Shown here: positions 6,835 through 12,977 of the stretch, piece after piece
Numbering within the stretch: position 1 is the stretch's first letter
Layout of the letters: each line of letters opens with the position of its first letter
Assembly (NCBI GenBank): GCA_031413815.1
Contig: JANOFU010000108.1
Coordinates: 1-13,218 of the forward strand
Origin: JAGVSR01 sp031413815
GTDB lineage: Bacteria; Pseudomonadota; Alphaproteobacteria; Rhizobiales; Hyphomicrobiaceae
Reading direction: 5' to 3'
DNA length: 13,218 nt
Program-made: the position numbers and the translations under genes
The notes under the pieces: model-generated
The model's database searches: none
The model's input: the letters and a program-made list of their open reading frames with translations, nothing else
Told to the model about the DNA's origin: nothing

Positions 6835-8544
6835 TTAGAAAACTTTGCCAGCGTGCATTAGGAAGTGCTCGACGATCGGACCAAGGGCGAGCGCGGGGAA
6901 GTATTGCAATCCGCCGAGGATCAGGATGATCCCAATCAGCAGACCAACGAACAGCACGCTGTCAGTCGGGAACGTGCCGACCGATGGCGGTGCTTTTATC
7001 TTCGCCGCCAGAGATCCGGCCAGCGCCAGTACCGGAATGATATAGGCAAAGCGGCCCAGCAGCATGGCGATGCCAAGCGTTGTGTTGAACCAAGGCGTAT
7101 TGGCACTCAGACCAGCGAATGCCGACCCGTTGTTGCCCGCAGCCGAAGAATAAGCGTAGAGGATTTCCGTGAGCCCATGCGGGCCGGTATTGGCGAGGCT
7201 CGCCAGCGCCACAGGTAGCATCACGGATACTGCCGTAAAACCAAGGATAACGAGTGGCAACACGAGCACGGCAAGCATCGCCAGCTTCATCTCGCGCGCC
7301 TCGATCTTCTTGCCGAGGTATTCCGGTGTGCGGCCGACCATCAGTCCGGCGATGAAGACCGTAAGAACGGCCATAACAATCATGCCGTACAGCCCTGAGC
7401 CCACGCCGCCTGGCAAAATTTCACCGAGTTGGATCAGGAACAATGGCATCAATCCGCCGAGGGGCGTCAGCGACCCGTGCATGGCGTTGACGGCTCCGCA
7501 CGACAAGCCTGTGGTAACCACGACATAGAGCGCGGACATAGCCTGTCCAAAGCGGACTTCCTTGCCTTCCATATTGCCGCCGAGGGCTTCGACGCCAGCT
7601 TTTGTGAGATGCGGGTTACCGGCCGTCTCTGATGCGTAAACAACGGCGACGGCCGCGATCAATAACACGGCCATGGCGGATAACAGGGCATACCCCTGGC
7701 GCGGGCTGCCGACGAGGCGGCCGAATGTAAACGTCAGCGCCGCCGGGATCAGCAGCATGCTCCAGATTTGCAGAATATTTGACCAAGTGTTCGGATTCTC
7801 ATACGGGTGCGCTGCATTGGCATTGAAGAACCCGCCACCGTTGGTGCCCAATTGCTTGATCGCCTCTTGGCTTGCCACCGGCCCTAGTGCAATCGTTTGC
7901 TTGACTCCTTCGAGCGTCGTCACTTCGACATTGCTAGCAAAAGTTTGAGGTACGCCACTGATCGCAAACCCAAGCGCTAGAATAATAGAGAACGGTAATA
8001 GGATATAGAGCGTGGCGCGTGTTACGTCGGCCCAGAAATTGCCGAGGGTTACCGATCCACTTCGCGCGAATGCTCGTGTTACCGCAATTGCCAGCGCGAT
8101 CCCCGTCGCGGCAGATAGGAAGTTTTGCGTTGTGAGACCTAACATCTGAACGAGGTGGCTCATTGTGGTTTCGCCACCATAGGACTGCCAGTTGGTGTTC
8201 GTGACGAAACTGATGGCCGTGTTAAAAGCGAGGTCTGGGGTCACGCCAGCAAAGCCTTGCGGATTGAGCGGCAAGCCGCTCTGCAACCGCATCAATGCGT
8301 AAAGTAGCAAGAACCCGGCCGCGTTGAAGACCAACATGGCGAGAGCATAATTGAGCCAGGTTTGCTCTTTCGACGCATTGATCCCTGCGATATTATAAAC
8401 TGTGTTTTCAACGGGTCCCAGGATCAGGGTCAGCAGCGTGCGCTCGCCCTTAAACACGCGCGCCATGTATAGACCGAGTGGACGTGCGGCGATAAGTACG
8501 GCGGCAAAAACAACCGTGATTTGCAACCATCCGATGACTGTCAT
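6835..8544 (-). CDS. kdpA: KdpA, K+-binding and translocating subunit
   Basis: A 569-residue polytopic membrane protein of the superfamily of K+ transporters, slightly longer than E. coli KdpA (557). It carries the selectivity filter for high-affinity K+ uptake. The four pore-loop signatures are all present: TNTNWQSYGGE (115-125), LGTNGGGFFNANAAHP (232-247), SCGAVNAMHGSLTPLGG (348-364) and AAGNNGSAFAGL (468-479). About ten hydrophobic helices surround them, starting at residues 4-22. The C-terminus ends in HFLMHAGKVF. The ATG at 8544 follows the kdpF stop by 20 bases; the ribosome site is weak (GCAGG). All key filter glycines are present, so it should be functional. kdpB follows after 12 bases. 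Confidence 0.97.
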   Translation of the reverse strand: MTVIGWLQITVVFAAVLIAARPLGLYMARVFKGERTLLTLILGPVENTVYNIAGINASKEQTWLNYALAMLVFNAAGFLLLYALMRLQSGLPLNPQGFAGVTPDLAFNTAISFVTNTNWQSYGGETTMSHLVQMLGLTTQNFLSAATGIALAIAVTRAFARSGSVTLGNFWADVTRATLYILLPFSIILALGFAISGVPQTFASNVEVTTLEGVKQTIALGPVASQEAIKQLGTNGGGFFNANAAHPYENPNTWSNILQIWSMLLIPAALTFTFGRLVGSPRQGYALLSAMAVLLIAAVAVVYASETAGNPHLTKAGVEALGGNMEGKEVRFGQAMSALYVVVTTGLSCGAVNAMHGSLTPLGGLMPLFLIQLGEILPGGVGSGLYGMIVMAVLTVFIAGLMVGRTPEYLGKKIEAREMKLAMLAVLVLPLVILGFTAVSVMLPVALASLANTGPHGLTEILYAYSSAAGNNGSAFAGLSANTPWFNTTLGIAMLLGRFAYIIPVLALAGSLAAKIKAPPSVGTFPTDSVLFVGLLIGIILILGGLQYFPALALGPIVEHFLMHAGKVF

Positions 8545-8564
8545 GTGAGGAGACCTGCCGATGC

Positions 8565-8654
8565 CTAAAACTTCTCGGGATAGAGAAGGGTGTAGATGAG
8601 GTAGCCGCCGAGACCGATGGCGATAGCAAGTCCGATCAGGGGATCTGAGATCAT
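8565..8654 (-). CDS. kdpF: KdpF, small stabilising subunit of the K+-ATPase
   Basis: A 29-codon gene encoding a single hydrophobic helix. It starts MISDPLIG, continues with LAIAIGLGGYLIYTLLY and ends PEKF. The PLIG...GLGGYL.YTLLYPE.F pattern is the familiar KdpF signature. KdpF is a lipid-like peptide that stabilises the KdpABC complex in the inner membrane. GAGG lies five bases before the ATG and partly overlaps the TGA stop of the small ORF upstream, so expression is probably coupled to that ORF. It is followed after 20 bases by kdpA, the conserved position for kdpF. The gene is easily missed because of its size, but the identity is strong from both sequence and location. Confidence 0.93.
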   Translation of the reverse strand: MISDPLIGLAIAIGLGGYLIYTLLYPEKF

Positions 8655-8661
8655 CTTGGCC

Positions 8662-8745
8662 TCACAAGCGGTTGCAGAACACGGCGTAGAGCCCCATTAC
8701 GCAGAAGCCTCCAAGGCCTAAGGCGAGAAAGATGGCATCGAGCAT
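8662..8745 (-). CDS. 27-aa membrane peptide gene preceding kdpF
   Basis: An ATG at 8745 opens a 27-codon frame: MLDAIFLALGLGGFCVMG, then LYAVFCNRL and stop. A clear ribosome site (AGGAG, nine bases before the ATG) supports translation. The product is one predicted transmembrane helix (about 5-23) with a short Asn-Arg tail. Its TGA stop lies 7 bases from the kdpF ATG and overlaps the kdpF ribosome site, so it is the first gene of the kdp transcript. The LGLGGF stretch resembles the IGLGGY stretch of the neighbouring KdpF, which suggests either a KdpF paralogue or a separate helper peptide. I believe similar tiny ORFs occur before kdpF in other proteobacteria, but I cannot confirm it here. Function is unknown; a role in Kdp assembly or as a leader peptide is inference. 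Confidence 0.7.
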   Translation of the reverse strand: MLDAIFLALGLGGFCVMGLYAVFCNRL

Positions 8746-8761
8746 GGGTTTAATCTCCTGG

Positions 8762-8784
8762 GTCATCACATGACTAATAAGTCA
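8762..8784. promoter_or_regulatory. Overlapping inverted repeats before the kdp operon
   Basis: Two inverted repeats share one arm: GTCAT-CAC-ATGAC (8762-8774) and TGACT-AATA-AGTCA (8771-8784). Together they give three TGAC-type half-sites within 23 bases, beginning 17 bases upstream of the first small kdp ORF. The position, in or near the probable 5' leader, fits an operator for an unknown regulator or an RNA structure near the ribosome site. No clear -10 or -35 could be assigned in this spacer. Confidence 0.4.
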
Positions 8785-8810
8785 CGCACGCATAAAGTTG
8801 CGATATGGAA

Positions 8811-8820
8811 GGTGGCCACC
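8811..8820. promoter_or_regulatory. 10-bp perfect palindrome in the kdp upstream region
   Basis: GGTGGCCACC is self-complementary over all ten bases and lies four bases downstream (in the kdp direction) of the KdpE-like direct repeat. It may be a protein-binding site overlapping the -35 region, or chance. Only the symmetry is seen. Confidence 0.3.
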
Positions 8821-8823
8821 AAA

Positions 8824-8840
8824 TATAAAGGCGGCATAAA
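8824..8840 (-). promoter_or_regulatory. Candidate KdpE-binding box of the kdp operon
   Basis: On the minus strand the sequence reads TTTATG-CCGCC-TTTATA, a direct repeat of two T-rich hexamers separated by five bases. This matches the form of the E. coli KdpE site as I recall it (TTTATA-N5-TTTACA) and has the same orientation relative to kdpFABC. It lies about 80 bases before the first small kdp ORF, a suitable place for an activator of a promoter around 8770. A third TTTATG occurs at 8791-8796. Core-promoter hexamers are not obvious, as expected for an activator-dependent promoter. Confidence 0.55.
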
Positions 8841-8860
8841 GAAGTTGGGTCCCGCTTACA

Positions 8861-8885
8861 CCTGTCCCGGCCGCGCCGGATCAGG
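8861..8885 (-). terminator. Imperfect GC-rich hairpin after the cysTWA-cysB operon
   Basis: An imperfect stem pairs CCTG with CAGG and CCGGC with GCCGG around a CGC loop, interrupted by a 2x2 mismatch. It lies 17 bases after the stop of the CysB-type gene. No T-tract follows in the minus direction, so it is at best a weak or Rho-assisted end of the sulfate operon, placed before the kdp regulatory region. It separates two functionally unrelated operons on the same strand. Confidence 0.3.
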
Positions 8886-8902
8886 TAGGCCCTGTGCTCG
8901 GC

Positions 8903-9844
8903 CTATGTCTCGCGAGCAGGATTGTGTGCGACCGAACCACCTCGTATGGCGGCCTCATCAAGCTTGGGTGAGCACAATTCAATGAACCGGTACGCATAGC
9001 CACGCAGGTAACTGCCGCGGCGCACGGCGATGCGCGCTGTGTTGCCCGCAAAGAGATGGCGTGCATCGAGCAAGCGCAGATGTGGGTCACGCTCGGGGTT
9101 AAAGGCCATCGACGCTATGATGCCGATGCCCAGTTCCAGTTCGACGTAGGCTTTGATCACGTCGGCGTCGAGGGCCGACATGACGATGTCGGGGATCAGC
9201 TCTGCCGTATCGAACGCGCTATCGATGCGGGCGCGGCCCGTATATCCTTTTTGATAGGTGACAATTGGCCATTCGGCGATTCTTTCAAGCGTGAGAAGTT
9301 TATCTTCGACCAAGGGATGCTCTTTGGGAACGATCACGCCGTGATGCCACGCATAGTAAGGAAAGGCTGCAAGTTCCGGCACGTCCTGAAGCGCCTCCGT
9401 TGCTATGCCGATATCCGCTTGCCCTTCCGCCAGCATCAAGACGATTCCCGCGGGGCTTGCTTCGTTCAGCTCAAGACTGACCTTGGGGAATTCTTTCTTA
9501 AAGGCTGTCACAACGGGCGGCAGCGTGTAGCGGGCTTGCGTATGGGTGGTGGCCACGACCAGCTGACCGCGATCGCGATTGGAAAACTGCTCGCCGAGTT
9601 TTCTGATGTTTTGAGTATCGAGAAGAATTCTCTCGACAATTGACACCAATTCCTGGCCGGGTTCGGTCAAGCCCAATAAACGCTTGCCTCGGCGCACGAA
9701 CAATTCAACGCCAAGCTCATCTTCAAGGTCTTTAATGTGTTTCGATACGCCGGACTGCGATGTGTTCAGCGCGTTGGCGGCCTCTGTCAAATTGAAGTTG
9801 TTTTTGATCGTCTCGCGAATGATGCGAAGTTGCTGGAAGTTCAT
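8903..9844 (-). CDS. cysB: CysB-type LysR regulator of sulfur assimilation
   Basis: A 313-residue LysR-family regulator that matches CysB/Cbl. The N-terminal winged helix-turn-helix spans about 1-60 with the recognition region TEAANALNTSQSGVSKHIKDL (20-40). The effector-binding domain follows (about 90-300). Residues lining the ligand pocket of enterobacterial CysB, as I recall them, occur at the same numbers: T100, T102, Q103 (in TTHTQARYTLP), T149, W166 and T202 (in YQKGYTGRARID). This suggests sensing of O-acetylserine/N-acetylserine or sulfate-type ligands is conserved. The ATG overlaps the cysA stop by four bases (ATGA), so it should be translated from the transporter message. The last 20 or so residues are variable. 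Cbl-like function cannot be excluded, but location and pocket residues favour CysB. Confidence 0.9.
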   Translation of the reverse strand: MNFQQLRIIRETIKNNFNLTEAANALNTSQSGVSKHIKDLEDELGVELFVRRGKRLLGLTEPGQELVSIVERILLDTQNIRKLGEQFSNRDRGQLVVATTHTQARYTLPPVVTAFKKEFPKVSLELNEASPAGIVLMLAEGQADIGIATEALQDVPELAAFPYYAWHHGVIVPKEHPLVEDKLLTLERIAEWPIVTYQKGYTGRARIDSAFDTAELIPDIVMSALDADVIKAYVELELGIGIIASMAFNPERDPHLRLLDARHLFAGNTARIAVRRGSYLRGYAYRFIELCSPKLDEAAIRGGSVAHNPARET

Positions 9845-10935
9845 CGCCCTGGGGCTCCATTCGATTGATCAAAGAGCCTCAAGCGTGATGCCACAAGTCG
9901 CACAGGCTGGCCGGCGGAGAGGTCAAGAGCGGCCAGTTCCGTTTGCGTCAACTCGGCCTCATAGTAGTCCGCCCGGCCGGATACGCCTGGAGCTGTGGCA
10001 ATCAATTCGATACGGGCCAGCGGACCCGAACCGATGATGCGGTTGACCTTAGCAGCGATACCCCGGCTATTGTCTCCATGGGGGATCACTTTTAAATCGG
10101 GCGGCCGGGCATAGGCGACCATTGAACGCCCTTCCTTGAGCGATGAAGCTCCGTGCGGCAGCAGATCCTCTCCGACCCGCAAATGAGCCCCTTCGATCTG
10201 ACCCGAAAACTCGTTTGTCGTACCGATAAAGCTGTAGGCGAACGCGTTTGCTGGATCTTCATAGATGTCGCGAGGCGAGCCAATCTGCTCGACATGGCCG
10301 CGATTCATCAGAACGACGCGATCAGCAACCTCCATGGCTTCTTCCTGATCGTGCGTGACAAACACAGACGTAATATGGAGTTCGTCGTGAAGCCGTCTCA
10401 GCCAGCGGCGCAGTTCCTTGCGCACCTTTGCATCCAGTGCACCAAAGGGCTCATCGAGCAGCAGGACCTGCGGCTCCACAGCAAGCGCACGCGCAAGGGC
10501 AATACGCTGACGCTGCCCGCCTGACAGCTGCGCCGGAAAGCGATTGGCCAGCCAGCCCAACTGAACAAGATCGAGTAAGCTTTCGACTTTCTTGCGGATC
10601 TGAGCGTCACGGGGCCGCGAGACACGCGGCTTCACGCGGAGCCCAAATGCGATGTTTTCAAAGACCGTCATATGCCGGAACAGGGCGTAGTGCTGGAAGA
10701 CAAAGCCAACTTGCCGCTCCCTGACATGCGTGTCCGACGCATCCTGACCCGACAGTAAGACGGTGCCGTAGTCGGCGTTCTCCAGACCGGCAATGATCCG
10801 CAAAAGCGTGGTCTTTCCACATCCCGATGGACCCAGCAATGCAATCAGTTCGCCGCGCGGCAGATCGAGAGACACGCCGTCGAGTGCTTTGAAAGCACCA
10901 AAGGATTTATGAATATTGCGAACTTCAATGCTCAT
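9841..10935 (-). CDS. cysA: CysA, ATP-binding subunit of the sulfate/thiosulfate ABC importer
   Basis: A 364-residue ABC ATPase, nearly identical in length to E. coli CysA (365). It energises sulfate/thiosulfate import on the inner face of the membrane. Motifs: Walker A GPSGCGKT (35-42), Q-loop Q81, signature LSGGQ (137-141), Walker B LLLDEP (158-163) with the D-loop GALD, and H-loop H195 in VTHDQEEA. A C-terminal regulatory/TOBE-like domain follows (about 237-352), with IGTTNEF at its start and YARPPDL in the middle. The start is the ATG at 10935 because it forms an ATGA overlap with the cysW stop. An in-frame ATG at 10974 would overlap cysW by 43 bases and add a non-conserved tail. Subfamily (sulfate) is confirmed by the cysT and cysW neighbours. 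Confidence 0.95.
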   Translation of the reverse strand: MSIEVRNIHKSFGAFKALDGVSLDLPRGELIALLGPSGCGKTTLLRIIAGLENADYGTVLLSGQDASDTHVRERQVGFVFQHYALFRHMTVFENIAFGLRVKPRVSRPRDAQIRKKVESLLDLVQLGWLANRFPAQLSGGQRQRIALARALAVEPQVLLLDEPFGALDAKVRKELRRWLRRLHDELHITSVFVTHDQEEAMEVADRVVLMNRGHVEQIGSPRDIYEDPANAFAYSFIGTTNEFSGQIEGAHLRVGEDLLPHGASSLKEGRSMVAYARPPDLKVIPHGDNSRGIAAKVNRIIGSGPLARIELIATAPGVSGRADYYEAELTQTELAALDLSAGQPVRLVASRLRLFDQSNGAPGR

Positions 10936-11828
10936 GGTCCGTGCCCTTGGTCCGCCGTCCGGTCTGCTTGCCATTCGACATAGGTTTTGATCGCGAGAGT
11001 GACGAGTGCCAGCAGCGCCAAGAGCGAAGCGACAGAAAACGCCGCCACAAATTGATATTCATTGTAGAGGATTTCTACATGCAGCGGCATGGTGTTGGTT
11101 TCGCCGCGGATGTGGCCCGACACTACAGACACCGCACCAAACTCTCCCATGGCGCGCGCATTGCACAGAATAACGCCGTAGAGCAGACCCCATTTGATGT
11201 TGGGCATCGTGACGCGCCAGAACGTCTGCAAACCGGACGCGCCGAGCACAATCGCTGCTTCTTCTTCGTCGCGCCCTTGTGACTGCATCAGCGGTATCAG
11301 TTCGCGCGCGATAAAGGGAAAGGTGACGAAGATGGTGGCGAGTACAATTCCCGGAACTGCGAAGATTATCCTGACGTCGTGGTCCGAGAGCCAGGGCCCA
11401 AACCAGCCTTGCGCGCCGAACACGAGCACGTAGATCAGACCGGCGATCACGGGTGAGACCGAAAATGGCAGATCGATGAACGTTATGAGCAGCTGTTTGC
11501 CGCGAAAATCGAACTTCGCAATGGCCCATGCCGCGGCCACGCCGAACACGAGGTTGAGGGGTACTGCGATCGCCGCAGCCAGCAGCGTCAACCGCATGGC
11601 GGACAGAGCGTCGGGTTCGGCCAACGCCGTAAAATATGCTGCCCACCCCTTCCGCAACGCTTCTGCGAAGACAACAAATAGGGGCATCAATAAAAAAAGT
11701 GCAAAGTAGGACAGTCCTACAACGAGAATGGCACGCCGGACCCAGCCAGCGTCACGGGTTGCTGGTCGCGCTTCGAAGCGCGCCTGCGAACTAGCTCGGG
11801 GTAGAACGCCCGATGCAGCGCGGCTCAT
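10932..11828 (-). CDS. cysW: CysW, sulfate ABC importer permease
   Basis: A 298-residue inner-membrane permease, partner of CysT in the sulfate channel. After a polar N-terminal tail (about 1-30) there are about six hydrophobic helices (roughly 33-57, 78-104, 119-138, 154-175, 210-232, 261-281). The cytoplasmic EAA loop that docks onto CysA is RDEEEAAIVLGASGLQTFWR (186-205), continuing to TMPNI. The segment RAMGEFGAVSVVSGHI with later NTMPLHVEILY is characteristic of CysW. The ATG overlaps the cysT stop by four bases (ATGA), and its own stop overlaps the cysA start the same way. Choice of CysW over CysT rests on the RGETNTMPLHVE signature and gene order. Confidence 0.93.
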   Translation of the reverse strand: MSRAASGVLPRASSQARFEARPATRDAGWVRRAILVVGLSYFALFLLMPLFVVFAEALRKGWAAYFTALAEPDALSAMRLTLLAAAIAVPLNLVFGVAAAWAIAKFDFRGKQLLITFIDLPFSVSPVIAGLIYVLVFGAQGWFGPWLSDHDVRIIFAVPGIVLATIFVTFPFIARELIPLMQSQGRDEEEAAIVLGASGLQTFWRVTMPNIKWGLLYGVILCNARAMGEFGAVSVVSGHIRGETNTMPLHVEILYNEYQFVAAFSVASLLALLALVTLAIKTYVEWQADRTADQGHGP

Positions 11829-12679
11829 GGCAAGTCCCTCCCGGTCCGGCGCGCCGTCCAGGCTTGCAGCGCATTGATCGTCAATAATAGAAGGAACGAC
11901 GTGACCAGCATCACGGATGCAACGGCCGTCGCGCCGCGATAGTCATACTGTTCAAGCTTGGTGATTATGATGAGCGGGGTAATTTCTGACACCATCGGAA
12001 TGTTGCCAGCGATGAAAATGACTGAACCGTACTCGCCCACCGCGCGTGCGAAGGCCAGTGCAAAACCCGTCATGAGCGCAGGCAGCAGGGCAGGAAAGAC
12101 AACGCGCGCAAACGTGTCCCAGCGGTTGGCACCAAGACTGGCCGCCGCTTCTTCCACTTCGACTTCGAAATCTTCCAGGATGGGCTGAACGGTGCGCACA
12201 ACAAACGGCAGGCCTATAAAGACGAGGGCAACGAGCACGCCGAGCGGTCCGAACGCGACTTTGATGCCGAGTGGTTCGAGGACCTGCCCGAGCCAGCCGT
12301 TTTTGGCATAAAGCGCTGTCAGTGCAATGCCAGCGACGGCCGTGGGCAGCGCGAACGGCAAATCGATAAGTGCGTCGACGAGTTTCTTGCCGGGGAACGA
12401 ATACCGAACCAGAGCCCATGCCAGTAAAAGCCCAAAAACGGCATTTATGGCGGCGGCCAGAAGCGAGGCCCCAAAGCTGAGCTTGTAGGAGGCAATCACG
12501 CGGGGTGATGCGACGGCCTGCCAGAACTCATCCAAACTCATACCCGCCGTTTTGATGAACACGGCCGCCAGCGGCACCAGCACGATCAGCGACAAGTATG
12601 TGAGCGTGAATCCGAGTGATAGGCCGAAACCGGGCAAAATCCGGCGTGTGCGATTGCGAGAATTGGCCTCCCCGTACAT
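11825..12679 (-). CDS. cysT: CysT (CysU), sulfate ABC importer permease
   Basis: A 284-residue inner-membrane permease that pairs with CysW. The basic N-terminus (NRTRR) is followed by PGFGLSLGFTLTYLSLIVL, the typical CysT start, and by about six hydrophobic helices (roughly 18-42, 68-92, 104-124, 143-163, 196-215, 250-272). The EAA loop is EVEEAAASLGANRWDTFARV (174-193), continuing to FPALLPAL. The segment AVGEYGSVIFIAGNIPMVSEITPL is a CysT hallmark. The ATG at 12679 has only a weak ribosome site (CTGGG). It lies four bases after the stop of a small hydrophobic ORF, which may assist its translation by coupling. It is the first certain gene of the cysTWA-cysB unit, with a 298-base spacer to sbp. 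Confidence 0.93.
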   Translation of the reverse strand: MYGEANSRNRTRRILPGFGLSLGFTLTYLSLIVLVPLAAVFIKTAGMSLDEFWQAVASPRVIASYKLSFGASLLAAAINAVFGLLLAWALVRYSFPGKKLVDALIDLPFALPTAVAGIALTALYAKNGWLGQVLEPLGIKVAFGPLGVLVALVFIGLPFVVRTVQPILEDFEVEVEEAAASLGANRWDTFARVVFPALLPALMTGFALAFARAVGEYGSVIFIAGNIPMVSEITPLIIITKLEQYDYRGATAVASVMLVTSFLLLLTINALQAWTARRTGRDLP

Positions 12680-12683
12680 GGCA

Positions 12684-12770
12684 TCAGCCCAGCAGCGTGA
12701 GCAAGGCGACGTATGTCAATGACGCGGCGAGGCCTGCCCATGGCAGTACGGAGCTTATTCTCAAAATCAT
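12684..12770 (-). CDS. Possible 28-aa membrane peptide before cysT
   Basis: An ATG at 12770 opens a 28-codon frame whose product begins MILRISSVLPWAGLAAS and ends LTYVALLTLLG: a basic start and one hydrophobic helix. Its TGA is separated from the cysT ATG by only four bases, an arrangement typical of coupled genes. Support is limited. The ribosome site is poor (GGG close to the ATG, AGGA too far), no known family is recognised, and a candidate promoter overlaps its start. It may be chance. If real it would be a leader or helper peptide for the sulfate permease. Confidence 0.3.
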   Translation of the reverse strand: MILRISSVLPWAGLAASLTYVALLTLLG

Positions 12771-12785
12771 ACCCGACACGGTCAA
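12757..12785 (-). promoter_or_regulatory. Candidate sigma-70-like promoter for cysTWA-cysB
   Basis: On the minus strand TTGACC (12780-12785) and GAGAAT (12757-12762) are separated by exactly 17 bases. The -35 differs from consensus at one base and the -10 at two. Transcription would begin near 12750, about 70 bases before cysT. Together with the upstream inverted repeat this suggests that cysTWA-cysB can be transcribed separately from sbp. It is motif-based only. Confidence 0.35.
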
Positions 12786-12863
12786 AATCCTTCTGATTTC
12801 TTGCCGACGGTGCACACTAGGGCGGAGGGCGATGGCCGCGAACCAAGAAGAACTGCAAACGAT

Positions 12864-12880
12864 ATTCCGTTTTTTGGAAT
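12864..12880. promoter_or_regulatory. ATTCC-N7-GGAAT inverted repeat, candidate CysB operator
   Basis: A perfect 5-bp inverted repeat with a 7-base T-rich spacer has the T-N11-A layout of LysR-type operators (T at 12866, A at 12878). It lies in the sbp-cysT spacer, upstream of the candidate promoter and in a locus that encodes a CysB-type protein. Its centre would be about 120 bases before the predicted start of transcription, farther than usual, so assignment to CysB is tentative. Confidence 0.4.
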
Positions 12881-12930
12881 GGCGGGTGGTGCAGGCGCCG
12901 GTCACGTGCCCTGCAAGAACGGAGGCCCCG

Positions 12931-12959
12931 GTGCCGCCCCAGGGTAGCTGGGGCGGCAC
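12931..12959. terminator. Perfect 12-bp hairpin between sbp and cysT
   Basis: GTGCCGCCCCAG (12931-12942) pairs perfectly with CTGGGGCGGCAC (12948-12959) around the 5-base loop GGTAG. It starts 18 bases after the sbp stop. Neither strand has a following T-tract, so it is not a classical intrinsic terminator. In transporter operons, a stable hairpin just after the binding-protein gene commonly protects that part of the message or reduces read-through, giving more binding protein than permease. That role here is inference. Confidence 0.6.
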
Positions 12960-12977
12960 GGGTAAAGTGCGGCGGCT

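Noticed and set aside
8886..8905. TAGGCC-N8-GGCCTA inverted repeat
   Set aside because: It overlaps the stop codon of the CysB-type gene, is short and lacks a T-tract; probably chance.
8770..8985. 71-codon + strand frame across the cysB-kdp spacer
   Set aside because: It has no ribosome site or family resemblance, overlaps the 3' end of the CysB-type gene and covers the KdpE-like box.
9056..9643. 195-codon open frame on the + strand
   Set aside because: It is antisense to the CysB-type gene and has no recognisable domain.
10936..10974. Longer cysA from an ATG at 10974
   Set aside because: The ATG at 10935 forms the same four-base ATGA overlap as the other junctions and begins with the conserved N-terminus.
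12771..12959. Longer 91-codon minus-strand frame upstream of cysT
   Set aside because: Its start lies inside the perfect hairpin and its N-terminal two-thirds look like translated non-coding DNA; only the last 28 codons were kept as a weak candidate.
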